Origin: Stenotrophomonas maltophilia
Lineage (GTDB): Bacteria; Pseudomonadota; Gammaproteobacteria; Xanthomonadales; Xanthomonadaceae
Assembly (NCBI GenBank): GCA_900113425.1
Contig: FOZF01000001.1
Location: 166,884-230,883, forward strand
DNA: 64,000 nt
Direction: 5' to 3'
Below, one piece after another: positions 7,381 to 15,962 of the stretch (position 1 is the stretch's first letter; the number at the start of each line of letters is the position of its first letter). Under the pieces are notes generated by a model that worked only from the letters and a program-made list of their open reading frames with translations, did not search any database and had not been told where the DNA came from. The translations under genes were made by a program, and so were the position numbers.

Positions 7381-8439
7381 ATGACTACCGATACCTCCCG
7401 CCTGTCCTTCCTGGACCGGTATCTCACGCTCTGGATCTTCGCCGCCATGGCGCTCGGCGTCGGCCTGGGCGCGCTGTTCGAGGGCGTGCCCAGCGCGTTG
7501 AACAGCCTTTCCGTAGGGTCGACCAACATTCCGATCGCGATCGGCTTGATCCTGATGATGTATCCGCCGCTGGCCAAGGTGAAGTACGAGGAACTGCCCA
7601 CGGTCTTTGCCGACAAGCGCGTCCTGATGCTCTCGCTGCTACTGAACTGGATCGTGGGCCCGTTCCTGATGTTCGGCCTGGCGGTGCTGTTCCTGCGCGA
7701 CTACCCCGAGTACATGACCGGCCTGATCCTGATCGGCTTGGCGCGCTGCATCGCCATGGTGCTGGTGTGGAACCAGCTCGCCCGCGGTGACGGCCAGTAC
7801 GTGGCCGGCTTGGTCGCATTCAACTCGATCTTCCAGATCGCGCTGTTCAGCGTCTACGCGTGGCTCTTCCTTTCTTGGTTGCCGCCGCTGTTCGGCCTGC
7901 AGGGCAGCGTCATCGATGTCAGTGTCTGGACCATCGCAGAGGCGGTTCTGATCTACCTCGGCATCCCGTTCTTGGCCGGCTTCCTCACCAGTCGGTGGCT
8001 GAAGGCGCGCAGGGGCGCGCAGTGGTATGAAGAGACGTTTCTGCCTGCCATCAGTCCGATAACGCTCGCCGCACTTCTGTTCACCATCGTGGCGATGTTC
8101 AGCCTCAAAGGCGGTGACGTGCTGCGGATTCCGATGGACGCGGTGCGCATCGCGATCCCGCTGACACTGTACTTCATCATCCAGTTCGTCATCAGCTTCT
8201 TCATGGGAAAGCTGATCGCCAAGGATTATCCGCGCATCACTGCGATCGCGTTCACCGCGGCAGGCAACAATTTCGAACTGGCCATCGCGGTGGCTATCGC
8301 GGCTTTCGGCCTGGCCTCGCCGGTCGCCTTCGCCGCCGTCATCGGCCCGCTGGTGGAAGTGCCGGTACTGATCCTGCTGGTGCATGTGGCCTTGCGGCTG
8401 GGCAAGCGTTACTTTCCTGCCGGTGCACGGAGCCGCTGA
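7381..8439 (+). CDS. acr3: Arsenite efflux permease Acr3
   Basis: This 352-residue inner-membrane protein with about ten membrane segments is an Acr3-family arsenite antiporter. The conserved cysteine is Cys123 in [20 protein letters not shown], and the conserved glutamate lies in [15 protein letters not shown]. It exports arsenite, the product of ArsC, from the cytoplasm. The gene follows the broken arsC by 18 bases and is probably transcribed from the arsR promoter. Length and motifs are typical, and nothing suggests damage. Confidence 0.95.
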   Translation: MTTDTSRLSFLDRYLTLWIFAAMALGVGLGALFEGVPSALNSLSVGSTNIPIAIGLILMMYPPLAKVKYEELPTVFADKRVLMLSLLLNWIVGPFLMFGLAVLFLRDYPEYMTGLILIGLARCIAMVLVWNQLARGDGQYVAGLVAFNSIFQIALFSVYAWLFLSWLPPLFGLQGSVIDVSVWTIAEAVLIYLGIPFLAGFLTSRWLKARRGAQWYEETFLPAISPITLAALLFTIVAMFSLKGGDVLRIPMDAVRIAIPLTLYFIIQFVISFFMGKLIAKDYPRITAIAFTAAGNNFELAIAVAIAAFGLASPVAFAAVIGPLVEVPVLILLVHVALRLGKRYFPAGARSR

Positions 8440-8627
8440 GCCATGAGCACCACCCGACACATTCCATTGCTGATCCTACGCTCCGGCCCGGCCGGCTGGG
8501 CCGCGCCACCGACGCGCCTGGGTGTGGCGGCGCCAAAGAGCGTAGATGGACAGTGTCGACATGGCGGTGCGCGGGGGCCTCGTGCCTGCCGGTTCCAGCG
8601 TAGACCGGGTTTCGAGCCTCGCACCGT

Positions 8628-8649
8628 CCGCCACCTTTATCGGTGGCGG
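8628..8649 (+). promoter_or_regulatory. Perfect stem-loop in the leader of the next gene
   Basis: CCGCCACC and GGTGGCGG form a perfect 8-bp stem with a TTTATC loop, 28 bases before the ATG at 8678. There is no T-run. The position suggests a leader structure acting on translation or mRNA stability rather than a terminator. The surrounding 8440-8677 has no convincing gene, although a short frame starts at 8443 just after acr3. Confidence 0.4.
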
Positions 8650-8677
8650 CTTCCGTTTATCTGTTCGGAGCCCTGCC

Positions 8678-9085
8678 ATGACCAACGCCTACCCCCCTTC
8701 TCCGCAGCCGATCCGCCTGCATCCCGCCAACGAGCCCACACCGGATCCCAACGCCTTCGTTTCACTGCTGCACAGCATCGGCGCAGGTGCCGCGTCCAAC
8801 GGCCGGCCCTGGCCGGAGGGTCATCTGCCGCAAGGGCGACGCATGGCGCTGTCAGACGCCGACTGTTCTCTCAACGGCCTGCGCGTGGTGATGGAAATTC
8901 TGCTTGCCGCAGAGCGCCCCGGCGGCATGGAGAGCGTGACCAGTATGTCGGCAACCGTGTGCTGGAGCGGCCGCCCAGACCGGCAGGCGGCACCCATTAA
9001 TGTGACGCGTCACGCCCAACCACGCACCGTTAACAGCCGCGCACTATCCTCGAAGCCCCTGAACCTTCACGAGGCGAGTCCATGA
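8678..9085 (+). CDS. Hypothetical protein
   Basis: This 135-residue frame starts TNAYPPSPQPIRLHPANEP and includes ALSDADCSLNGLRVVMEILL, a plausible amphipathic helix. No signal peptide, membrane segment or known motif is visible. The last 30 residues are low in complexity and may not be conserved. The ATG lies 28 bases after a perfect leader hairpin. The stop overlaps the next start as ATGA, which could mean coupling or chance. I do not recognise the family. A longer frame in another phase covers the same DNA but has an arginine-rich, shadow-like composition. Confidence 0.4.
   Translation: MTNAYPPSPQPIRLHPANEPTPDPNAFVSLLHSIGAGAASNGRPWPEGHLPQGRRMALSDADCSLNGLRVVMEILLAAERPGGMESVTSMSATVCWSGRPDRQAAPINVTRHAQPRTVNSRALSSKPLNLHEASP
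9002..9013. promoter_or_regulatory. 12-bp palindrome upstream of a secreted protein gene
   Basis: GTGACGCGTCAC is a perfect palindrome 68 bases before the ATG at 9082. A close relative, GTGACGCATCAC, occurs at 2129-2140, and both are followed by GCC. It may be a protein-binding site, but two copies are weak evidence. Confidence 0.25.
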
Positions 9086-9360
9086 CCAAGCTCCACACCG
9101 TGCTGATTACCGGCTGCCTGCTGGCCCTGAGCCCGCTGGCCTCGGCCGAAACCGTGAACCTGACCAACAGCGCCGACGGCGCCAACCGCGATGCCGGCAT
9201 TGCTGCGGTCAAGAAGAAGCTGCAGGACGCCTGCACCGATCGCAAGGGCTCGCCGGATGCCGACTCGTTCGAGGTGGTCTTCGAGAAGACCAGCGACAAC
9301 CCCAGCGTACCCAAGCCGTACTACGTGGACGGCAAGATGAAGTGCGAGCTGCCGGGTTGA
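9082..9360 (+). CDS. Small periplasmic protein of unknown function
   Basis: This 92-residue protein has a clear signal peptide (TKLHTVLITGCLLALSPLAS, cleaved near ASA-ET). A short mature part of about 70 residues follows, rich in lysine and aspartate, with two cysteines (DACTDRKG and KMKCELPG) that could form a disulfide. It should be secreted to the periplasm. GAGGCGAG before the ATG supports the start. I do not recognise the family. It is convergent with the protease gene on the other strand. Confidence 0.7.
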   Translation: MTKLHTVLITGCLLALSPLASAETVNLTNSADGANRDAGIAAVKKKLQDACTDRKGSPDADSFEVVFEKTSDNPSVPKPYYVDGKMKCELPG

Positions 9361-9372
9361 ACCCGGCGGTCG

Positions 9373-10191
9373 CTATCGACCGGCGCCCTCCCCGGACATG
9401 ACGCGGTCGATCCAGCCGGCGTAGCGTGAGATGCGCACGTTGAACACCACTTGGCCATAGAAGCCGGCCTCAAGGGCGTGCTCGGGAACGGCGGTGATCC
9501 AGGAGCCCAGGCCGACCAGCTGCCAGTGGCCCTGCGCGTTGATGAGCAGCGGGCCACCGCTGTCGCCGTTGCCCAGAACGCCTTCAAGCGGCAGGGCGCG
9601 CGGCGGCGGATCGAACCGGTACCAGAGATAGCGGTCGTTGCCGCCGGTGATGGCGTTGTACGCCCGCCGCAGGGCGGTGCGATGCGACCCGCCGGGGATG
9701 AACCCCTCGGCGCCATTCCCGGTGGCGCCCTTCCCTATCAAGGTGGCCACCTGCGCAACCTCGCCCGCGCCCCGATAAAGCACGACGGGCTCGACATCGG
9801 CGACGGGCGTGGCCAGCCGGATCAACGCGATGTCATCCGACGCCGCCAGGAACGCGTGGATCTTCGCGGCACTGCCTGTTGCCAGGGCCTCTTCGCCCAG
9901 CGCGGCCGGCATCGGCCTGAAACCGGGGTGCAGATACACGCGCTCGACGGCGTAGTTGCGCCCACCGACGGCGACCTCGGCGCCCATGCCGTCCATCGGT
10001 GCGGCGTGCGCGGCGGTGACCACCCAGCGTGGGGCGATCAGTACGCCGTGCCCCTCTCCCGGCAGGTCGGCCAGTGCCGGGAAGGCAGACCCATCGATGC
10101 GGTACCGGGCATCATCCACGTCGTCACGGATGACGATGGCCCCGGCCGCAAATGGGACCGTCAAAAGCATCAGGAAGAGCCAACGTTTCAT
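9373..10191 (-). CDS. Trypsin-like serine protease, exported
   Basis: This protein belongs to the chymotrypsin/trypsin fold (peptidase family S1). The catalytic triad is visible: His62 in WVVTAAHAAP, Asp120 in SDDIALIRL and Ser211 in GNGDSGGPLL. A signal peptide (KRWLFLMLLTVPFAAGA) sends it out of the cytoplasm. I chose the ATG at 10191 because the hydrophobic signal core follows directly. A start at 10224 would add 11 residues. At 272 residues it is close to the size of a bare catalytic domain with a short tail. The substrate cannot be read from the sequence. Confidence 0.85.
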   Translation of the reverse strand: MKRWLFLMLLTVPFAAGAIVIRDDVDDARYRIDGSAFPALADLPGEGHGVLIAPRWVVTAAHAAPMDGMGAEVAVGGRNYAVERVYLHPGFRPMPAALGEEALATGSAAKIHAFLAASDDIALIRLATPVADVEPVVLYRGAGEVAQVATLIGKGATGNGAEGFIPGGSHRTALRRAYNAITGGNDRYLWYRFDPPPRALPLEGVLGNGDSGGPLLINAQGHWQLVGLGSWITAVPEHALEAGFYGQVVFNVRISRYAGWIDRVMSGEGAGR

Positions 10192-10341
10192 GTATTTCTG
10201 CATCCCCGTGTTCAAGTAGCCCACGCTAGCCGAAATGCACCTGCCTGGTGAGCGGCATGCGACCAGACCCCGCGCCGGCCGACAAAGGCCGGCAAACCGG
10301 GCGCGGAATCAGGGCTGCGCTGGCCTTCCCAGGGATTCGAT

Positions 10342-11991
10342 CTACGCCCCGCCCAGCTCAACCACGCGGTCGGCGTCGGTGACGACACTGCGCCGGTGGG
10401 TGATGGCCAGCACGGTCACCTCGCTGGCCAGCGCCCGGATATGCCCCATGATCTCGCGTTCGGTCGCCTCGTCCAGGGCGGAGCTCGCTTCGTCCAGCAA
10501 GAGGATCGCGGGCTCGCCATACAGTGCGCGTGCGATGGCGATGCGCTGCCGCTCACCGCCGGAGAGCTTCAGGCCACGCTCGCCAACCGTGGTCTCGAAG
10601 CGCTCGGGCAGTGCCTCGATCAAGGTAAGGATGGCAGCCTTGCGTGCGGCATGCCGCAGTCGCTCGTCATCGCGCGGGCGCCCCAGCAGGATGTTGTCGG
10701 CCAGGCTCTCGTTGAGCAGGATCACGTCCTGCGGAACGACGGCGACGGCCGCGTGCCACGTCGCGCGATCGATCCGGGCCAGGTCGGTACCGTCCACCCG
10801 TATCCGGCCGTGCTGGGGCTCGATGGATTTCAGCGCCAGCTTGAACAGTGTCGACTTGCCGGTACCGGTCTCTCCCATCAGGAAGGTGATGCCGCCGCGT
10901 CCGGCGTGGAAGGTCGCATCGGTTACACCGCGGCCGTTGTCGTAGCGGTGGCTCACTCCGTCGAACTGGAGCAGGCCACTGCGGGCGGAGAACCGTTCGG
11001 CATGGGCCACCTGCGGTTCCTCGGGCGCAGCCCACAGGGCAGAGAGCGGCGCCAGCATGCTCCACGAACGGGCGACATCATCGATGGAGCGCGCGATCAT
11101 CTCCAGCGGCAGATTGAGCTGGAGCAGCAGCAGATTGAACAGGACGATGTCGCCCACGCTCAGCTGCCCGTTCTGGTAGCGCGGCAGCAGCAGGGTGAAG
11201 GTGACGATGAACTCGATGGCCAGGCCGATGCCCAGCAGGGCAATGAAGCTTACGCGCTGCAGCACGTAGGCACGCCAGCTGTCGCGCACCCTCTGCGCCT
11301 TCTGCTCGAAGCGCTGCACCATCCAGCCGCTGCCGCCGAACTGCCTGAGCGTTTCCATGGCATTCATGGCATTGCCGACGAAGCGGGCGTTCTGCTGGCC
11401 GGCCTCGACGGCCGCTTCGCGGTGGATGCGTGCACGTCGGGTAGCGAGGGCGGAAAGCGCGACGGCCACCGTGCCGTAGCCCAGAACGATGGCCACGATC
11501 TGCAGGTTGATCAGCGCCCCCAGGGTGACCAGGGTCAACACGATCTGCAGGGCACTGGGAATGAAGGCCACCAGGCCCAACTGCACGACGATCTTGAGCG
11601 CCCCCCGCCCCTTTTCGCCGGCCACCTGCAGTTCCGCTGCGTTGTACTCCACGAAGAAACTGTTGGTCTTCTTCAGCAGGCGCGCGAAGTAGCGGGTACT
11701 GGTGATGAAGCCCAGATTCTCGCCGCTGAGGAATGACAGGTACTGCACCGTGTTCTGCAGCACGCTGCCCACCCCGAGCAGCACCGCGTAGAGAACGAAC
11801 CACCCGGCCAGGACCGCTGCGCCCTGCCCGGGAAGGCGGTCGATCAATCGCGAGAACAGATAGGGCGCGGCAACGGTGGCCAGGCTGGAGAGCAGCACGG
11901 TGGCGGCAATGAGCAGCAGCAGCGTGCGATCGGCTTTCCAGTAGGCCGTCAGTATCTCGCTGACAGGCGCGGGCACAGCGAACGGCTTCAT
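10342..11991 (-). CDS. ABC exporter of the lasso-peptide cluster (D-type)
   Basis: This 549-residue protein fuses a six-helix exporter domain (residues about 20-310) to an ATPase domain (about 335-549). The ATPase carries the Walker A motif GETGTGKST, the signature LSGGERQRIA, the Walker B AILLLDEASSALDE and the switch histidine in ITHRR. Its form fits the D proteins that export lasso peptides and give self-immunity. It is divergent from the TonB receptor gene, and their shared 117-base promoter region contains the same AT-rich dyad found beside the precursor gene. The general ABC exporter assignment is firm; the link to the lasso peptide is inferred from context. Confidence 0.85.
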   Translation of the reverse strand: MKPFAVPAPVSEILTAYWKADRTLLLLIAATVLLSSLATVAAPYLFSRLIDRLPGQGAAVLAGWFVLYAVLLGVGSVLQNTVQYLSFLSGENLGFITSTRYFARLLKKTNSFFVEYNAAELQVAGEKGRGALKIVVQLGLVAFIPSALQIVLTLVTLGALINLQIVAIVLGYGTVAVALSALATRRARIHREAAVEAGQQNARFVGNAMNAMETLRQFGGSGWMVQRFEQKAQRVRDSWRAYVLQRVSFIALLGIGLAIEFIVTFTLLLPRYQNGQLSVGDIVLFNLLLLQLNLPLEMIARSIDDVARSWSMLAPLSALWAAPEEPQVAHAERFSARSGLLQFDGVSHRYDNGRGVTDATFHAGRGGITFLMGETGTGKSTLFKLALKSIEPQHGRIRVDGTDLARIDRATWHAAVAVVPQDVILLNESLADNILLGRPRDDERLRHAARKAAILTLIEALPERFETTVGERGLKLSGGERQRIAIARALYGEPAILLLDEASSALDEATEREIMGHIRALASEVTVLAITHRRSVVTDADRVVELGGA

Positions 11992-12045
11992 CACTCTCGG
12001 TCCCCGGCGTCTCGGCGGTTCACAGGGCAAGGCAATCCCTGTGCG

Positions 12046-12067
12046 GCTAAATGATATGATATAACAT
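12046..12067. promoter_or_regulatory. Lasso-cluster regulatory dyad, copy 1
   Basis: ATGATA, five bases, then TAACAT form an imperfect dyad (5 of 6 arms match), preceded by GCTAA. It lies between the divergent exporter and TonB receptor genes. The same core, GATATAACAT preceded by GCTAAATG, recurs at 20936-20957 beside the precursor gene. TATAAC within it could be a -10 element for the TonB receptor, with no good -35, which would suit an activator-dependent promoter. Confidence 0.6.
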
Positions 12068-12108
12068 CGCCACCAGGCGCACGTGACCGTGCCGCAGGCC
12101 GATATCGG

Positions 12109-14493
12109 ATGAGAGTGATGGACCGGGGAATGGAACAGGTATTCATGGGCGGTAGGCGCGCGTTGCTGGCGGCGAGCATCGCTGCCGCGCTGCAGATCGG
12201 AGCGCAGGCCCAGGCGCAGAACGCGGGCACCGCCGATGACGCGCCCACGGCCACCCTGGACAAGGTGCTGGTCATTGGCAGCAACATCCGCGATGCCGTC
12301 GGCGGTGGTGCATCGCCGGTCATCGTGATCGACCGGGAGGCCATCGACCGCACCGGCGTGGCCTCCCTGCAGCAGCTGTTCGAGAAGCTGCCGCAGAATT
12401 TCGGTGGCGGCGCCAATGGTGCCAATGTGGCCAATCTCGGTGTTGACCGTGATACCGGCAACAACTTCGGCCTGGGCACCGCGATCAACCTGCGCGGGCT
12501 GGGTACGGGCACGACGTTGACCCTGGTCAACGGCCATCGCGTGACCTCATCGAACCGCTACCAGTATGTCGATGTATCGCTGATTCCTCTCAGCGCGGTC
12601 GAACGCGTGGAGATCCTCACCGATGGTGCCTCTGCCATCTACGGCACCGATGCAGTCGGTGGCGTCGTCAACATCATCCTGCGCCAGGACTTCACCGGCT
12701 ACGAGTCGTCGCTGCGGTACGGCACGGTCACCACCGGCAACATGGACGAGTACCAGGTGTCGCAGTCCGCGGGGTGGTCGTGGGACCGCGGCCGTGTGCT
12801 GGCAAGTTACGAGTTCCTGAAGCAGGGTAACCTGCCCGCCACCGACAAGGATTTCTCCCGGAACGTCACGGTCAGGCCCTACGATCTCTATCCGGGATCG
12901 AAGCGGCACAGCCTGTACGTCGATGGCGTGCAGGAGCTCAGCGATGTGCTGACGCTGAATCTCACCGGCTCGTTCGCCAAGCGCGAGATGGACACCACCA
13001 TCTCCGGCACGGCTGACGAAACCCGGTTGTTCCCGCACACGCAGCAGTTCGATGTGTTCGCAGGCCTGACCCTGGAGCTTCCGCGCCAGTGGCAGGCGCG
13101 CCTGGACGCTGGATTCGGCAGGAACGAGGTCTCCTACGAGCGCACGACCATCACCGGCAGCACGGTCAGCACGGCGCCGCCGACGGATACGAACTCCGAA
13201 TCGCGCTACCTGGACCTGGTGGCCGACGGCGAGGTGTTCAGCCTGCCCGCCGGCCCGGTACGCGCAGCGGTCGGCGCCGGCTACCGCCGCGATGGCTATG
13301 AGCTGCTCGATCACCGTGGGCTGGAAAAGCCGCTCGATCTGCAGCGCACGATCAGGTCCGCCTTTGCCGAGCTCAACATCCCGCTGCTCAAGGACATGCC
13401 CGGCGTTCGCAGCCTGTCGCTGACCACAGCGGCACGCTACGACGACTACAGCGACTTCGGCTCCACCCTGAATCCCAAGCTGGGGCTGCTGTGGGAGGCT
13501 GCCGAAGGACTCTCGTTCCGTACCAGCTATGGCCGCTCCTACCGCGCGCCGGTCTACCAGGACATGCAGCTGAACAACACCGTGGTCGTGGCGAACGTGC
13601 CAAACCCGAACGCGGCCAACGGCAGAACCGTCCTGATGATGCTCTCCAACGGCAATCCCGATCTCGGCCCTGAGCGTGCCAAAACCTGGACCGGCGGGTT
13701 CTCGTTCGCACCGCCCACCATTCCCGGCCTCACGGTCGATGCCAACTACTATCACATCGACTATGCGGACCGGATCGGCAGCGGCTTCGGCGGCAGCTTC
13801 CCGTCCCTGTTCCTGCAGTCCACGGCGCCCTACGCGGACATCCTGACCGTCGATCCATCGCAGCAGCAGATCCAGCAGGCGCGCCAGCTGGGCGTGTCGG
13901 GCCTGGGGCTGTTCGTCTCACGTGTGGGGCCGTATGCACTCCCTGCCGGCCTGGACGAGACCAGCAGCCAGGTGATCCTGGACAACCGCTTCCGCAACAA
14001 CGCCTTCACCTCGCAGCGCGGCGTCGATCTCAACGCGTCCTATCGCGTCGATGTGGGCCAGACGCGGATCGCGATGAACCTGGCCGGGCAATACATCCTC
14101 GAATCGACGCGGCGCGTGACCAGCACATCGCCCGAGCTGGACGCGGTCAACGCGGTGTACTACCCGGTCGATCTCAAGCTGCGCGGCGGCCTGACCCTGG
14201 ACCGGGGCCAGGCCGCAGGCGGCGTCTTCGTGAACTACGTGGACAGCTACCGCGATCCGGCCAACATCGCCCACCCGCACGTCAGCTCCTGGACGACCGT
14301 CGACCTGAACCTCAAGTACCACTTCGGCGCCCCGGCCGGCGACCACGAAGGCACGTCGCTCGCCTTCAACGTGCAGAATCTTCTCGACCGGGATCCGCCC
14401 TTCATCATCAACAGCATCAACACCGGCTACGACCCCACCAATGCGACCGCGCTGGGGCGCTTCCTGTCGGTGACCCTCACGCATCGCTGGTAA
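12109..14493 (+). CDS. TonB-dependent outer-membrane receptor
   Basis: This 794-residue outer-membrane protein has a signal peptide (RRALLAASIAAALQIGAQAQ), a TonB-box-like segment (TLDKVLVIGSNI), a plug domain (about residues 65-190, with INLRGLGTGTTLTLVNGHR and DGASAIYGTDAVGGVVNIIL) and a C-terminal beta-barrel. It ends in an aromatic outer-membrane signature (TLTHRW). It takes up a ligand with energy from TonB. The ATG at 12145, just before the signal core, has a better ribosome-binding site than that at 12109. Five bases separate it from the ABC-2 permease gene, so the four genes 12109-18037 form an operon. The ligand may be the lasso peptide, or a compound the peptide mimics. Confidence 0.9.
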   Translation: MRVMDRGMEQVFMGGRRALLAASIAAALQIGAQAQAQNAGTADDAPTATLDKVLVIGSNIRDAVGGGASPVIVIDREAIDRTGVASLQQLFEKLPQNFGGGANGANVANLGVDRDTGNNFGLGTAINLRGLGTGTTLTLVNGHRVTSSNRYQYVDVSLIPLSAVERVEILTDGASAIYGTDAVGGVVNIILRQDFTGYESSLRYGTVTTGNMDEYQVSQSAGWSWDRGRVLASYEFLKQGNLPATDKDFSRNVTVRPYDLYPGSKRHSLYVDGVQELSDVLTLNLTGSFAKREMDTTISGTADETRLFPHTQQFDVFAGLTLELPRQWQARLDAGFGRNEVSYERTTITGSTVSTAPPTDTNSESRYLDLVADGEVFSLPAGPVRAAVGAGYRRDGYELLDHRGLEKPLDLQRTIRSAFAELNIPLLKDMPGVRSLSLTTAARYDDYSDFGSTLNPKLGLLWEAAEGLSFRTSYGRSYRAPVYQDMQLNNTVVVANVPNPNAANGRTVLMMLSNGNPDLGPERAKTWTGGFSFAPPTIPGLTVDANYYHIDYADRIGSGFGGSFPSLFLQSTAPYADILTVDPSQQQIQQARQLGVSGLGLFVSRVGPYALPAGLDETSSQVILDNRFRNNAFTSQRGVDLNASYRVDVGQTRIAMNLAGQYILESTRRVTSTSPELDAVNAVYYPVDLKLRGGLTLDRGQAAGGVFVNYVDSYRDPANIAHPHVSSWTTVDLNLKYHFGAPAGDHEGTSLAFNVQNLLDRDPPFIINSINTGYDPTNATALGRFLSVTLTHRW

Positions 14494-14498
14494 GCCGG

Positions 14499-15962
14499 AT
14501 GAGCGCGCCCTCCCCCGCCCGCGTCCGGCCTGCGTCGACGCTTCGGCAAGCTGCCGGTGTCGCGGCAACCCAGCTGACCCTGATGTGGCGCGAGCGGCGC
14601 CTGCCGTGGCTCGCCCTGGTCCTGCTGCTGCTTGCGGGCGCATCCGTTGCCACGGGTGCCGCGCGCCTGTCCCTGCAGGCGCAGGAGCGCCAGGCCGTAG
14701 CGGCGGAGGAAGCGCGGCTGTGGGACAGCCAGGGCGTGATCGATCCCCATGCCGCGGCGCATGTGGGGCGCGCCATTCCCGCGCCGGTGCGGCCCCTGGC
14801 TGCACTCGATCCGGGACTGACGGATGTGCTGGGCACCTCGGTGTTCATCGAGGGCCACGCACAGAACCCGGCCAGGCATCGCGCGATGGACGCGGGTACC
14901 GCCCTCAGCCGGTTCGATGGCTTCTCCGCCGCCTGGGCCCTGCAGGTGGTAGCGCCGCTGCTCATCATCCTTGCCGGCTTCGCCACGCTGTCCGGTGACG
15001 TCGCCCGCGAAACCCTCCGCCAGGAACTCGGCACCGGGGCTTCGCCGGCGGTGCTGATCATCGGCCGATTGATCGCCCTGGCAAGCGCTTCCCTGCTGCT
15101 GGTGCTTGCCATGCTGGCGGCGACGATTCCCGCTGTGGCGGGACAGAACGCCGGCTGGATGGACATCGCCGCGCTGCTGGCCATGTGCGCGGCCTACGGA
15201 CTCTATCTGCTGGTGTTCTGTGCCCTCACGGTCGGTGTGTCGGCGTTGTCCAGCTCGGCGCGGACCTCGCTGGTGGTGCTGCTGGGGTTCTGGGTGGTAG
15301 CCACCGTGCTGGTGCCACGAATGGCGCCGGCGGTGGCGGAATCGCTGGATCCCACGCCCACTGCGCCGGCGTTCAGGGCTGCCGTGACCGAAGAGGCGGA
15401 GAACGGCGTGGATGGCCATGACCCTGCGGACAAGCGGTTGGATGCCCTGCGACACGCGCTGATGGCGCGCTACCAGGTCGACACGGTGGAAGACCTTCCC
15501 GTCAACTTCCGGGGCGTGGCCCTGGAGTTTGCGGAGAAGAATTCGACGGACACCTACAACCGCCATTTCGAGCGGATCCATGCGACCTACCGGCAGCAGG
15601 AAGCAACACAGCGCGCATTCGCCTTTGTTTCTCCGGCCATCGCGCTGCAGTCATGGTCACGCGCATTCGCCCGCACCGATTTCGCGGCGCACCTGGCCTT
15701 CCTGCGGAGCGTGGAAGACTACCGCTACCGCTTGATCCAGGCACTCAACGCGGAAGTGAAGCAGCACAAGGCGCCGCAGGGGGAAAAACATCGTGCCGAC
15801 ATCGCGACCCTCACCCGGTCCGTAGCGTACACGCCGGGGCAGCAGCACCTGGCCGGCATTGCCGCGGCGCAGGCGGTGAACCTGGCCATCCTGCTGGCCT
15901 GGGTGCTGCTGGCGCTTGGACTGGTGCTTTTCTCGGCCCGGCGCCTGGGGACGACCCCATGA
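14499..15962 (+). CDS. ABC-2 permease with DUF3526, first subunit
   Basis: This 487-residue inner-membrane protein has an N-terminal helix (LPWLALVLLLLAGASVATG), a large periplasmic segment (about residues 60-145), a cluster of membrane helices (145-275), a second soluble segment (280-440) and a last helix. This layout is typical of DUF3526 ABC-2 permeases. It overlaps the next permease gene by ATGA. With that protein and the ATPase it should form one exporter. It lies in the operon headed by the TonB receptor and may export the lasso peptide or protect the producer. Function is inferred from context. Confidence 0.8.
   Translation: MSAPSPARVRPASTLRQAAGVAATQLTLMWRERRLPWLALVLLLLAGASVATGAARLSLQAQERQAVAAEEARLWDSQGVIDPHAAAHVGRAIPAPVRPLAALDPGLTDVLGTSVFIEGHAQNPARHRAMDAGTALSRFDGFSAAWALQVVAPLLIILAGFATLSGDVARETLRQELGTGASPAVLIIGRLIALASASLLLVLAMLAATIPAVAGQNAGWMDIAALLAMCAAYGLYLLVFCALTVGVSALSSSARTSLVVLLGFWVVATVLVPRMAPAVAESLDPTPTAPAFRAAVTEEAENGVDGHDPADKRLDALRHALMARYQVDTVEDLPVNFRGVALEFAEKNSTDTYNRHFERIHATYRQQEATQRAFAFVSPAIALQSWSRAFARTDFAAHLAFLRSVEDYRYRLIQALNAEVKQHKAPQGEKHRADIATLTRSVAYTPGQQHLAGIAAAQAVNLAILLAWVLLALGLVLFSARRLGTTP

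Noticed and set aside
10396..11736. Long plus-strand frame opposite the lasso exporter gene
   Set aside because: It lies antisense to a clear ABC exporter with all motifs and has a histidine- and glutamine-rich shadow composition.
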